Shown here: positions 39,913-51,478 of the stretch, piece by piece | How positions within the stretch are numbered: the stretch's first letter is position 1 | Layout of the letters: every line of letters starts with the position of its first letter | Assembly: GCF_023101345.1 (NCBI RefSeq) | Contig: NZ_CP095848.1 | Span: 309,501 to 373,500 of the forward strand | From: Hymenobacter sublimis | GTDB lineage: Bacteria; Bacteroidota; Bacteroidia; Cytophagales; Hymenobacteraceae | DNA: 64,000 nt | Direction of reading: 5' to 3' | Position numbers and translations under genes: made by a program | Notes under the pieces: model-generated | Seen by the model: only the letters and a program-made list of their open reading frames with translations | What the model was told of the DNA's origin: nothing | The model's database searches: none

Positions 39913-42900
39913 TTACTCCTTCACAATGCGGCGGACGTCAAGACCACCTTCGGTGCGGGCGCGCAGCATGTACACGCCGCTGGGCAGCTGGCTCAGGTCC
40001 AGGGCTTGGTCTAGGCGGCCGGCGGGCACCGTGAGGGTGCGCACTGGCTGGCCCACGGCGTTGAACACCGTCAGCTCAACGGCCTTGGTGTAGCCCTGCA
40101 GCTTCAGGGTCAGGCGGCCGTCGGGGGTAGGGTTGGGGTAAATAGTAAGCGAGGAGCCGGCCAGCGGCTTCTGGCTGGTAGTTACCACCAGCGGCTGCGA
40201 GGGCAGGGAGGCGCAGCCCTGTGCCGAGGTGGTTACCACGGTGTAGTTACCGTACTGGGCCGCCGCGCTTACCACGTACGTCTGGTTGGTAGCACCGGGA
40301 ATAGCCGTGCCGTTCAGGTACCACTGGTTGCCCGTTGTGGCGCTGCTGGTCAGGGTTGTGGTGGCGCCGCTGTAGGAGGCCGTTACCGTAGGCTGAGCCG
40401 GGGTAGCATTGATGGTTACGGTGGTAGTAGCCGTTACGGCCGAGCAACCACCGGCGGCGGCTACCGTGTTGGTCACGGTATACGTGCCGGGCGTGCTCGA
40501 AGACAAGGTAATAACACCCGTGGTAGCGTTAATCGTCAGGCCAGGGGTGCTGCTGAACGTGCCGGCCGTAGCGCCCGTTGCCAGGGCAGGCATGGGGTTG
40601 GTCGCATCACCGGAGCAGAACGAGGTACTGGCGTAACTGAAGCCTGCCGTAGCCGGGGCCGTAATCGTGAGGGTAGCCGTGGCCGTAACGGCGGCGCACC
40701 CGCCGGCGGCAGCCACCGTGTTGGTTACCGTGTAGGTGCCCGGAGTGCTGGCCGCCAAGTTAATTGTGCCCGTAGCCGCGTCAATGCTCAGGCCAGTTGC
40801 AGACGAGAACGTGCCTGCTGAAGCACCGCTGGCCAGTACCGGAGTCGGGTTGGTTGTGCCCGAAGTGCAGTAGCTGGTAGCCGGGTAGCTAAAGCCGGCA
40901 AGGGCCGGAGTAGTAATCGTGACGGTGGCCGTGGCGGTAGCCGCCGCGCAGCCGCCGGCCGCTGCTACGGTGTTGGTGATGGTGTACGTGCCGGGCATGC
41001 TGGTGCCGGGCGTAATAGCGCCCGTTGCGGCATCCAGGGTTAGCCCGGCAGTGCTGGTGAAGGTGCCGGCTGAGGCGCCGGTAGCCAACGCGGGCGTTAC
41101 GGTACCGCTGGCCGACGTGCAGAACGTGGACGTCGCGTAGCTGAAGCCTGCGGTGGCCGGAGTCGTGATGGTTACCTGGAAGGTAGCGCTGGATGGACAC
41201 GTGCCGCCGACCGAGTTGGTAACGGTATACGTGCCGGGCGTGCTGGCGGACAGATTGATGACACCGGTGGCCGCATCCAGGGCTAGGCCGGTAGTGCTGC
41301 TGAATGAGCCAGCCGTGGCCCCCGTTGTCAGGGTAGGCGTGGGGTTGGTCGTGCCCGAGGTGCAGTAGCTGGCGCTGGCGTAGCTGAAGCCCGCGCTGGT
41401 GGCCGGGTTTACCGTCACCTGGATGGGGGCCGAAGTAGACGAGCAACCGCTGGTGTTGCTAACCGTTACGGAGTACGATGCGCTGGACGTAACCGTGGTG
41501 GTATACGTAGCGGAAGTAGCGCCGGCAATGGGCTGGCCGTTGCGCAGAAACTGGTAAAACAAGCTGCCCGTGCCGGCCGGGGCCGTAAGCGTAAGCGTGC
41601 CGGAGCCGCAGAACGTCGTAGCTGAAGTGGCCGTCAGGGTAGCATCGGGGGCCGGAGTCACGGTTACCGTAACGGGCTGGGAAAACACCGTGCGTCCGTC
41701 GGGGGTGAGCAGAACAGCCTGGAAAGTAGAAGTCTGGGTTAGACTGGTGAAGGCCAGGGTAGGAGAGGTGTTGGTGCCGGGTACGGCCTGGAAGCCCGAG
41801 CCGGTGTTCACCTGGTAGCCCTGAATAGTGCCGCTGTAGTTCGACAACGTGAGCGTGCCCGAAATGCCGGGGCAGCCGCTGGCCACGCTGGTGCTCAGCA
41901 CGCCCCCTTCCTGCTGGGTGTTAGCCAAAACAAAGTACTCCGCGCCGCTGGCAAGGTCCAGGGTCGAGAACAAGCCGGTGGTGGGAGTAGTGGCCGGCGC
42001 TCCGCCCCGCGAAACGTACTGGCCAGCCGGGGCCGCCGCCTGGGCCACTACCGCCGAAGACAAGTTGCCAATGACGTCATCGGCGCCGTAGCTAAGCTGC
42101 ACGGAAGCTGTAGTCGGGAGCGGACCCTGCACGCGGGCGTAGCGAACCGAATTGACCAAGGTGAGGGGGCTGCTCAACGTGGCGGTAGGGGTACCGCTGA
42201 TAACCGTAGCCGTGAAGGTTTGCGTGCCCGAGGTGGTCAGGCCGCTGAGTACTACCGGGCGCCAGGCCGTAGCATCACCCACGGCAAAGGTGCGCGCCGC
42301 CGGAGCAGTGCTATTCACTTGCACCGCCAGAGGGCCCTGTACGTAGCTGGTCGCCGAGCCGGTAGGCGGGTTGATGGCTTGCAGGGTCAGCAGGTTTGTT
42401 TCCGAAGTGATGAGCTTGCCGTTGGTGAGAACCAGGTTGCCGCTAACGGTGAGGGGCGTGCCCAAGGTCAGGCCCGCGGCGTTATTAAGGGTAAGCGTCG
42501 AGACCGGGGAGAAGGTGCCCGAGCCGCTCAGGGTTTGGGCTGCGGTGCCAGTGAAGGCTAACCGGCCCGACGAGGCAGTCAGGGTGCCGTTATTGGTAAG
42601 GCTTGGCCCCCGGAGAGTAAGCTCCAGCACGCTGGCATCCAGCGTAGTACCAGAGTTGATAGTTACCGGACCGTACACCGTGGTAGGAGCCCCGAGGGTA
42701 ACTGATTTGGCGTTGGTTGTATTATCGATAACCAAACCCGGCACGTTACCCCCAATCCGGAAATCGAAGTTAGTAGTCGTGGCGCCCGAACCCACTTGCA
42801 GCGTACCGCCCGTGTAGTTCATCGTGCCCAGCACATTGTAGTCGTTGTTGGGAGGAGAGGCCCCGTTGCGGTTTACCAGAATGATGGTGCCGCCCGAAAT

Positions 42901-43929
42901 ATTCTGGACGCTGCCGGCATCGTTGCTCAGCAAGCCAAACGAGGCAAAAGCGCTAGGCGACGGCGTCTGCGTCATTACGCTAATCGTGCCGCCGCTCTGG
43001 GTAAAGGTGATGGGAGCCGAGGCGGCGGCGTTTAAGCGGCCGGCCACGTTCAGGGCCCCGCCCTCCACGGTAAGGGCCGCCCCACTGCCGAAGCTGAGAG
43101 AGTTGCCCATGCCCGAACCAATGGTGTAGGTGCCCGCCGATACGCGCAGCAGCCCGTTGTTAATGGGGGAGCCCCCTTGTCCTACTACCGTGAAATTGGG
43201 GTTGTTGAGCCAAATGCCTCCGGTGGCGGGAATGACGTAGGAAACAGTCTGAAAAACTTTGTTGGTGAGCGTGGCAGTGCCCGTTAGCTTCAGAATACCC
43301 GTCATGTAGTCGGCCGCGGGTGAGCCGGTTCGCGTCAGCAGAAAACCTGTGCCCGTGGTGGCCGTGCCGGCTGCGCCTTGTACTTGCAGGGTAGGCAGGT
43401 CCAGGCTTACTACATCCGTAGCGGCCGCTTTGCCCAAGGAAAGGCTCTGCAGATCAGTGGTGCCCGTGCCGCTGAAGCTGGCGTCGCCACTGCCCGTAAA
43501 GCGCAGTTCCGAGCCAACCGTGCTCGTCCCGGATGGGTTACTTAAGTCCAGCGTGCCGTTGTTGGTGAGGTTGCCGGCTACCAGCAGCTGATAAGCGGTA
43601 GTAGCCGAGGTCAGCAGGGAGCCGCCCGTAGCCACCGTCAGGGCTGCGCAGGCCGCATTCACGTCCAGCGTTACCGTTGCCCCGCTTACAATGGTCACGT
43701 TGTCGGCCGCCGTGGGTACTACGCCGCCCGTCCAGGTGGCAGCGTCGCTCCAGTTGCCGCCGGTAGCGGTAGAGCTGATGGCTGCCTGCGGGGTAGTGGG
43801 CCGGTAGTGTGTGCCGGTTGCCGCCGGAACAGGTCGTTTTTGTGCTACTGCCTCGGTAAAAGACAACAGCCCCAGCAACGCCACGGCAAGTGGCCGGCCG
43901 AGGCTGGTCATGGTAGTTGTTCGCATCAT
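39913..43929 (-). CDS. Large surface protein with tandem Ig/PKD-like repeats and T9SS sorting domain
   Basis: 1338 residues. Signal peptide 1-29 (MMRTTTMTSLGRPLAVALLG, ends EAVAQ). N-terminal part (about 50-560): repetitive beta structure rich in Gly/Thr/Asn (GGNWSDAATWTGGVVPTAAD, GNLTNNGTLDLSNPSGTS) of the right-handed beta-helix kind. Middle: PKD/Ig-like modules, then four tandem repeats of about 83 residues (845-1175), each AGFSYxxxxFC...GTYTVTNTVAAAGGC. C-terminus (about 1265-1338) is the type A T9SS sorting domain (SLTIYPNPTPDGRLTLKLQG, GVYMLRARTEGGLDVRRIVK). Expected to be secreted across the outer membrane and anchored. Likely an adhesin or matrix protein; no enzyme motif. Confidence 0.92.
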   Translation of the reverse strand: MMRTTTMTSLGRPLAVALLGLLSFTEAVAQKRPVPAATGTHYRPTTPQAAISSTATGGNWSDAATWTGGVVPTAADNVTIVSGATVTLDVNAACAALTVATGGSLLTSATTAYQLLVAGNLTNNGTLDLSNPSGTSTVGSELRFTGSGDASFSGTGTTDLQSLSLGKAAATDVVSLDLPTLQVQGAAGTATTGTGFLLTRTGSPAADYMTGILKLTGTATLTNKVFQTVSYVIPATGGIWLNNPNFTVVGQGGSPINNGLLRVSAGTYTIGSGMGNSLSFGSGAALTVEGGALNVAGRLNAAASAPITFTQSGGTISVMTQTPSPSAFASFGLLSNDAGSVQNISGGTIILVNRNGASPPNNDYNVLGTMNYTGGTLQVGSGATTTNFDFRIGGNVPGLVIDNTTNAKSVTLGAPTTVYGPVTINSGTTLDASVLELTLRGPSLTNNGTLTASSGRLAFTGTAAQTLSGSGTFSPVSTLTLNNAAGLTLGTPLTVSGNLVLTNGKLITSETNLLTLQAINPPTGSATSYVQGPLAVQVNSTAPAARTFAVGDATAWRPVVLSGLTTSGTQTFTATVISGTPTATLSSPLTLVNSVRYARVQGPLPTTASVQLSYGADDVIGNLSSAVVAQAAAPAGQYVSRGGAPATTPTTGLFSTLDLASGAEYFVLANTQQEGGVLSTSVASGCPGISGTLTLSNYSGTIQGYQVNTGSGFQAVPGTNTSPTLAFTSLTQTSTFQAVLLTPDGRTVFSQPVTVTVTPAPDATLTATSATTFCGSGTLTLTAPAGTGSLFYQFLRNGQPIAGATSATYTTTVTSSASYSVTVSNTSGCSSTSAPIQVTVNPATSAGFSYASASYCTSGTTNPTPTLTTGATAGSFSSTTGLALDAATGVINLSASTPGTYTVTNSVGGTCPSSATFQVTITTPATAGFSYATSTFCTSASGTVTPALATGASAGTFTSTAGLTLDAATGAITPGTSMPGTYTITNTVAAAGGCAAATATATVTITTPALAGFSYPATSYCTSGTTNPTPVLASGASAGTFSSATGLSIDAATGTINLAASTPGTYTVTNTVAAAGGCAAVTATATLTITAPATAGFSYASTSFCSGDATNPMPALATGATAGTFSSTPGLTINATTGVITLSSSTPGTYTVTNTVAAAGGCSAVTATTTVTINATPAQPTVTASYSGATTTLTSSATTGNQWYLNGTAIPGATNQTYVVSAAAQYGNYTVVTTSAQGCASLPSQPLVVTTSQKPLAGSSLTIYPNPTPDGRLTLKLQGYTKAVELTVFNAVGQPVRTLTVPAGRLDQALDLSQLPSGVYMLRARTEGGLDVRRIVKE
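40405..41397 (-). repeat. Four tandem 83-codon repeats in the T9SS cargo gene
   Basis: Residues 845-1175 contain four copies of a unit of about 83 residues; each begins AGFSY, has a cysteine near position 11 and another in copies 2-4 near position 70. Copies 2-4 share TNTVAAAGGC almost exactly. The DNA copies are about 249 bp each, long and similar enough for recombination to change copy number. Confidence 0.88.
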
Positions 43930-44268
43930 AGGGATGGAAGTAAGGGTGGGAACGATAAGGAAAGGAAAAAGAAGTGTAACTCAGCCAGAAGTTCTGACTT
44001 GAAACGTGCTATTAATAAAGATGACGGAGACTTGCCCCCAGAAAAAAACAGCGTTATATTTTTTCCGGATACTATTGATCTAAAGGTATTGAAAAAGACC
44101 TGCTCACCTAGCGCATTTACCAGAAAAAACAGCATTTATTCATAGGGCATCCTAACACAGAAGCCCCGTTGCCAGGCTAGCAACGGGGCTCTGCATGCAA
44201 TAGAGTAGCCGCAATTCTGCACCAACCCGCACTGCCCTACAGCTACGTTCTGCGCCAGCTGAGGAAGT
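43930..44268. other. Intergenic region upstream of the T9SS cargo gene
   Basis: 339 bp without a gene. Next to the cargo start the sequence is purine-rich; further out it is clearly AT-richer (around 44010-44150). On the minus strand TACCTTTA (near 44091-44098) is one base off TAnnTTTG, a weak promoter candidate about 160 bp from the start. A terminator lies at 44162-44190. Confidence 0.5.
44162..44190 (-). terminator. Stem-loop after the beta-propeller lipoprotein gene
   Basis: AGCCCCGTTGC (44162-44172), 7-nt loop, GCAACGGGGCT (44180-44190), perfect 11-bp stem; the T-tract is poor, so efficiency is uncertain. Confidence 0.7.
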
Positions 44269-45279
44269 TTAAAAAGTGGCTTTCACAATGGCGAAGCGGG
44301 GCGAAGTGCTTTGGTAAGGATACAGCACGTAAGCATCCGACTGGTTGCGGCGCGTGATGGTGGTGGGGCTAACGGCTCCGGTGGCAAAGCTGCCGGCGGC
44401 GGCTGCCGTAGCCCAGGCGTCGGAGCTAGTTAGTCGGAACACGGTGCTTTGGCTACCTGCCACGACCAGCAGGGTTTGGGCATTGAGCAGCAGCAAGCCA
44501 TCGGCTCCTACCAAACTCTGGGCGCTGGTCACGCGGGAAAAGCTGCTGGGGTTGCTCAGCGGTACCTTAAACAGCGTGCCGTCATTGGATTTAGCCACCA
44601 GCAGGTAGCCATCAGGGTGATACACGATGCCATTCAGGCCAAAGCCCATGCCGCCGCTAAGCTGCGCATTCTCCAGGAAAACTGTAGCTACGCCCTGAGC
44701 ATCTACCTTATAAATAATCGGTGAAAGGCTGTCGGTGATGTAGGCATTGCCTTGTCCATCCACGGCTATGTCGTTGGCGAAATGGTTACCAGCTGGCCGC
44801 AGACCGCCCAAATCGACGTAGGAAATCAGGCTGCCACTGCTGGCATTATATATAGCCACGGCCGCTAGCTTACGCAACGTAGCGGCCGTGGAGCGGCTGG
44901 TATTAGCGCCATTATCCGACACGGCCACCAGCAGACGCTGCCGGCTGGCATCCAGGTTTAGGCCAATGGTGGAAATCAACCAGGCATCATCGGCGAATAG
45001 CGTGTAGGTGCTGTCGTCGCGCACGCTGCCTAGTTGCCCCTTGGTGCGGGAGCTGACCAGGAACCGTTTGTTGGCCTCATCATACTGGATGCCTTCGGGG
45101 TGCAAGCCGGCCTGGGCCACATTGATGCGGGTAGGTGCTGCCGGCTCGGCAGCTGTGTCATCCTCATCGTCAGAGCAGCCTGCCAACATGCCAGTCAGGC
45201 CAAGCACCAGAGTTGCCAGCCGAAGATATTGTGCCAAAGGTCGCGGCGCAGTTGTAAGGGAAGTAGTAAAGCCAAGCAT
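44269..45279 (-). CDS. Surface lipoprotein with SMP-30/NHL-like beta-propeller
   Basis: 336 residues from the ATG at 45279 (MLGFTTSLTTAPRPLAQYLR). Lipobox L32-A33-G34-C35 followed by SDDEDD, a strong Bacteroidota surface-export signal. The rest forms propeller blades: AGLHPEGIQYDEANKRFLVS, NHFANDIAVDGQGNAYITDS, SPIIYKVDAQGVATVF, GLNGIVYHPDGYLLVAKSND. This is the SMP-30/gluconolactonase-like pattern (HPEGI, DIAVDGQGNAYITDS). Substrate and activity unknown; the acidic metal ligands of SMP-30 appear only in part. It faces the next gene divergently. Confidence 0.85.
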   Translation of the reverse strand: MLGFTTSLTTAPRPLAQYLRLATLVLGLTGMLAGCSDDEDDTAAEPAAPTRINVAQAGLHPEGIQYDEANKRFLVSSRTKGQLGSVRDDSTYTLFADDAWLISTIGLNLDASRQRLLVAVSDNGANTSRSTAATLRKLAAVAIYNASSGSLISYVDLGGLRPAGNHFANDIAVDGQGNAYITDSLSPIIYKVDAQGVATVFLENAQLSGGMGFGLNGIVYHPDGYLLVAKSNDGTLFKVPLSNPSSFSRVTSAQSLVGADGLLLLNAQTLLVVAGSQSTVFRLTSSDAWATAAAAGSFATGAVSPTTITRRNQSDAYVLYPYQSTSPRFAIVKATF

Positions 45280-45532
45280 ACGAGCTAAGTTAAAGGTCAA
45301 CAAATCAGGTAGCTACTCATACGTGCCTCGGCCAGAAGAGACTACGCCCAGCGTTACTTTCAGGGCAGTAAATAGCTCTTTCGGCAGAGTGGTAGCAGGA
45401 AGGTTGGCTTCCGGGAGTTGGCGTAAGCCTCACCAAGTATAGGACTAGGAATGAGTCAGGCGGCGCCCTACCTTGCAGAGATTTTCGAAATTATCGTACG
45501 CTGCATTCTCTTCACTTTCACTACTAAAAACC

Positions 45533-46354
45533 ATGATTACCCTCTTTATTCGCACTACCAGCCGCTTAGGCGCAGTCATGCTACTGATGCTACTCTCGCT
45601 CAGCGTGCATGCCCAAAACGTGGCCATCAAGGGCGACGTCATCACCGTAGACAAGAAGCCCTACGCTAAGCTGGCCAAAGGCGGAAGCATGCTGATGAAA
45701 GACTACACTCTGCTGACGCTGGATGACAAAGAGGTGATGAAGGCGAAAGGCAACATTACCGCCTTGCCGAATAACGAAACCTTCATCTATTACATGATGA
45801 CGTTTCAACCCGGCGGCGAAACAGCCGAAATGAGCAAAACCGGTCTGAATTTCGCCCAGCAGCTAGCCGAAGCTCTAGTGAAAAACGAGGTGATGCGCGA
45901 CGGGCAGCCCAACCCGGATGGTATCAAGCGCTTCCGCGAAGCCTACAGTGAGAAGCTATCCGCCAAATATGCCGCCGAAACCGAGAAGCAGAACAACACG
46001 AAGCCACTAGAATACAAAACGGTTGACCGCTCCCGTAGCAACCAGGCGGGCATCAGCTATAACAAGCGTACTAAACGCACCGAAATCGTGCAGGGCGACA
46101 AAGTAATCGGCTACCTCAACCCGGTAAGCAACGAATCGGGCCGCTCCAACTGGGCTATCGTGTTACCAGACGGCCTCTCCATTGCGGAAGTAACTATTGA
46201 AGCCTGGATGGCCGACTCTCCCGGCGCCCGCGACATTACATACAAGATGCTGGTGAAGAAGGACAACAAGTATCATAACCGTTCGGCAGTAGGGGGCGTG
46301 GCCGCTGCTCAGCAAGATGCCATTCAGTACCTCGTGCTGGGCGGCTACTTGTAG
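45533..46354 (+). CDS. Exported protein of unknown function, 273 residues
   Basis: Start at 45533 (MITLFIRTTSRLGAVMLLML, signal peptide ending SLSVHAQ); an upstream ATG-less extension is rejected. The mature part begins NVAIKGDVITVDKKPYAKLA, with a second strand-rich segment (YTLLTLDDKEVMKAKGNITA) and a lysine-rich middle (SEKLSAKYAAETEKQNN). The C-terminus AQQDAIQYLVLGGYL is hydrophobic. No family recognised; the beginning resembles small secreted Bacteroidota proteins with repeated beta units. A TACCTTGC at 45470 could be a weak -7 box. Confidence 0.75.
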   Translation: MITLFIRTTSRLGAVMLLMLLSLSVHAQNVAIKGDVITVDKKPYAKLAKGGSMLMKDYTLLTLDDKEVMKAKGNITALPNNETFIYYMMTFQPGGETAEMSKTGLNFAQQLAEALVKNEVMRDGQPNPDGIKRFREAYSEKLSAKYAAETEKQNNTKPLEYKTVDRSRSNQAGISYNKRTKRTEIVQGDKVIGYLNPVSNESGRSNWAIVLPDGLSIAEVTIEAWMADSPGARDITYKMLVKKDNKYHNRSAVGGVAAAQQDAIQYLVLGGYL

Positions 46355-46473
46355 TAGGGTACCGCCCACTGGTGCAAGGGGCTCTGGATAGTAGGCGCTG
46401 AATCTGCCGAAGTCGGGTAACGGAATGCCCTCGATTTAACAGGTTGGCGGCCAAGAAGCTATTTCGCTAAATA

Positions 46474-46510
46474 CAAAAGCCCCGCTGGCACTCTGCCAGC
46501 GGGGCTTTCT
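46474..46510. terminator. Bidirectional terminator between the exported protein and clpB
   Basis: AAAGCCCCGCTGGCA (46476-46490), loop CTC, TGCCAGCGGGGCTTT (46494-46508), perfect 15-bp stem. Confidence 0.93.
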
Positions 46511-46528
46511 ACTGTTTGCACTCCGGGG

Positions 46529-49147
<2,619 letters not shown>

Positions 49148-49282
49148 GGTCGCTAAGATCTAGGTAGGTGCTTCGGGTTAGGAAGTTCTACGAGATGCTT
49201 AGCAAACGGGGTGCAGAAGAACTTTAACGGACTTTTTGTCTCTATTTTGTGTAATTTGAAAATGACATATAGACAAAGTGTC

Positions 49283-50509
49283 TTAGTTTTGCTCGAATAC
49301 TTTATTGGACTCATGTCGTTTCTCATAAACCTTAAGCCTGATAAACGCTCTCATCATTGGATTAATAAATTTGTATCTAAGGTTAACACCCTGCCCAATT
49401 TTCTCTAAAATCGGACCTTTCTCATTCTTGCACAAAGCATCTAGATAATATCTAAAATCACTAGTCGTCATATTTGATTTAGTTTTTTTCTTGCCTTTGA
49501 AATGTGCTAAAGACGCACTATTGGTGAAGCAGTCATATTCATCTAGTTTAGCTGAAGCACATGCAGCTAATACTTCCTCAAAGTGTGAAGGTCCTTTAGA
49601 ATTTATTATAGCTTTTTGATAAGAATTTCTTAAAGACTGTGCCGTGGCATGTATTGCTCTCTTCACCGCATAGGTAAAATGCTGTAAGGATATAGTGTTA
49701 ACATCTTGATTGATTGAATACCAAGCAGAAGATTTGCATATAGCATGCGTATAGTGTGGAAAGCCTGAAGAATACTCGATTATCTTATCTCTGACATTGT
49801 CTATTATTTCTAGCTCTAGTTTCTTTAATCCATTATCGATTATTTCTTTCAATTCCTCATCGGACATTCTTGGCATTTGAATCTGCATCAAGCATCTTTC
49901 TAATGAAGGATGTTCTCCAAGTAGAGCACCAACACTATCTGCAATTCCAACGATTAAAATAGTTACGTTCGGAACATTGTCGGATAACGCTTTAATCGTA
50001 TCAGCCATTCTTGTGCGAATGTTTTCATCTGTTATACTATCGAATTCATCAAAAATAATTAATAGCTTAGTTGATAAATTTTCGAACACCTGAAGAATAT
50101 CAGATGAATCAATTTCATCTTTAGGAGGTAGAAATAAATCAAGCTGAACAGCCTCTTGTCTGATTTCAGCCTTAAAACCTATGCTCTTGGAGCTTGAGTA
50201 GAATCTTATTTTCTTCAGAGCTTCCTGCCAAATAGTTTTGAAATCCTCAGTCCTGTTACATGTTACTTTAGTCGCCACTACATCGGGAAACATCGTAGTG
50301 GCCATATTGGCAAGGGAGGTTTTTCCAACGCCCCTGTCACCATAAAGAACAGCATGTGCTCCTCTTTGAGTTACTGCACTATACAAATCACTAAGTTGAC
50401 CAATCCTACCATAAAACAAATCCCTTTTCTCAATAGGAGCGGTAGGACTGAATACATCATCCAGCTTCAATAATTTATCCTCTTTAGTCATTAACTTAAG
50501 CTTGCTCAT
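49283..50509 (-). CDS. AT-rich stand-alone AAA ATPase (Orc1/Cdc6- or STAND-like)
   Basis: 408 residues. Walker A YGDRGVGKTSLANM (about 56-69), Walker B LLIIFDEFDS (about 150-159), sensor 1 in NVTILIVGIADSVGALLGEH, arginine finger candidates in HPSLERCLMQIQMPRM, then helical lid and winged-helix-like C-terminus (LDEYDCFTNSASLAHFKGKK, RYYLDALCKNEKGPILEKIG). The gene is strikingly AT-rich compared with all neighbours, rich in AAA, ATT, TTA codons, so it is likely foreign. Relatives occur beside phage-defence and mobile genes, but no partner is next to it here. Function unknown. Confidence 0.85.
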   Translation of the reverse strand: MSKLKLMTKEDKLLKLDDVFSPTAPIEKRDLFYGRIGQLSDLYSAVTQRGAHAVLYGDRGVGKTSLANMATTMFPDVVATKVTCNRTEDFKTIWQEALKKIRFYSSSKSIGFKAEIRQEAVQLDLFLPPKDEIDSSDILQVFENLSTKLLIIFDEFDSITDENIRTRMADTIKALSDNVPNVTILIVGIADSVGALLGEHPSLERCLMQIQMPRMSDEELKEIIDNGLKKLELEIIDNVRDKIIEYSSGFPHYTHAICKSSAWYSINQDVNTISLQHFTYAVKRAIHATAQSLRNSYQKAIINSKGPSHFEEVLAACASAKLDEYDCFTNSASLAHFKGKKKTKSNMTTSDFRYYLDALCKNEKGPILEKIGQGVNLRYKFINPMMRAFIRLKVYEKRHESNKVFEQN

Positions 50510-50584
50510 AGGATTTGAGTTTAATTAAATGATTTTTGCAGCGTGAGTACAAGTAATTTGTTGAAGACAGTGGTTAAAAGCTGG

Positions 50585-51196
50585 TTATCCAATTCGAATC
50601 GGCGGAACCACGGGCCGCAAGGTGTCGCTGAGGGCGTTGGAGAAATCGGGGTAGAGTGCCTGAAACATAAGTTGAGCTTGCTGCAACAAGTCGGGGTAGT
50701 GGCCTAGCGCGGCTTTGTTAAGCAAAAGATACGCGTTGGTTTCCGGGCTATGCTGATGCTCCCAGCGTTCGGGCGGGAAAAAGTCGCGGGCCAGTTGGGA
50801 GTAGATGCGGAAGCGTTGGCCGTTGGTGGCGTTTGCTCCTTCCTCGGGTTTGGGAGTACCAATAAAGCCGCCGGAAGCTAGCGGGTCGCGCTTGAGCAGA
50901 TACAGCATCACCGACAAGCAGGTATTGAGGATACGGATGGCTTCAGCGGGGCCATCGTTGGTTTGGAAGTAGTACTTAGGTTCCGGGTCTTGCTGGTAAC
51001 GGTGTGCCTTTAGGTAAAACTTAAGCACGTAGATGTGGTGTTGGTATTGCTCAACTTGGATAATGTAGTGCCGTCCCTTTCTGGTTTTGAAGGGACAGAT
51101 AAACCGCTCAAGCAAAAAGCCGCCCGGGGAGTAGGGCGGCTCTTCACGAATAAAGCGAAATGGGTAAGCATTACCCGGAAAATCAGCGGGAATCAA
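50585..51196 (-). CDS. Orphan 203-residue protein, TTG start, coupled to a 52-residue gene
   Basis: The only start compatible with a full product is TTG (51196), read as MIPADFPGNAYPFRFIREEP. It overlaps the TGA of the gene upstream as TTGA. The protein is soluble: YSPGGFLLERFICPFKTRKG, RHYIIQVEQYQHHIYVLKFY, EAIRILNTCLSVMLYLLKRD, QLARDFFPPERWEHQHSPET. No known motif. The beginning looks like a beta-sheet of about 40 residues, the end is helical. A terminator-like hairpin (51114-51141) sits inside codons about 19-28. Function unknown. Confidence 0.7.
   Translation of the reverse strand: MIPADFPGNAYPFRFIREEPPYSPGGFLLERFICPFKTRKGRHYIIQVEQYQHHIYVLKFYLKAHRYQQDPEPKYYFQTNDGPAEAIRILNTCLSVMLYLLKRDPLASGGFIGTPKPEEGANATNGQRFRIYSQLARDFFPPERWEHQHSPETNAYLLLNKAALGHYPDLLQQAQLMFQALYPDFSNALSDTLRPVVPPIRIG
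51114..51141 (-). terminator. Terminator-like hairpin inside the 203-residue gene
   Basis: On the minus strand AGCCGCCC, loop TACTCCCC, GGGCGGCT, then T4 or T5: a perfect 8-bp G+C stem with a T-tract, about 55 nt after the TTG start. It could end part of the transcripts early, or be a coding accident of the PPYSPGG segment. Confidence 0.55.
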
Positions 51197-51351
51197 AACA
51201 GGTAGGGATAAGCCTTACGGCGCTTAGATGCTAAATCCTCCGGCTGTACTGGCCGGAAGGCTACCGGCTGCACAGGAGCCGTAGCCTTAGGAGCATTAAG
51301 CTGCGTAACCAGCTTTGGGGTGCAAGCAGAGGTGGAAGTTGGGTTTTTCAT
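51193..51351 (-). CDS. Orphan 52-residue protein upstream of and overlapping the 203-residue gene
   Basis: Start at 51351 (MKNPTSTSACTPKLVTQLNA); a longer frame exists but adds only 15 residues of no clear use. Thr/Pro/Ala-rich and then basic (PVQPEDLASKRRKAYPYLF), likely unstructured. The stop TGA overlaps the TTG of the next gene, so translation of the two is probably coupled. No family seen. A leader peptide for, or small partner of, the 203-residue protein are both possible. Confidence 0.55.
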   Translation of the reverse strand: MKNPTSTSACTPKLVTQLNAPKATAPVQPVAFRPVQPEDLASKRRKAYPYLF

Positions 51352-51478
51352 TAGAACAAAGCTACCTAATTGTCTGCAAAAAGTAGTTGCTATCAAGGGC
51401 TTAACGATATAGGCAATTCTTGGGTTCAGCTATTGCATAGAGGCTGAAAGTAGCAACATTCATCTAGTAATTTCCTCA

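Noticed and set aside
40405..41397. Tandem repeats as a CRISPR array
   Set aside because: The units are about 249 bp, in frame and coding for Ig/PKD-like modules; no short repeat-spacer pattern exists.
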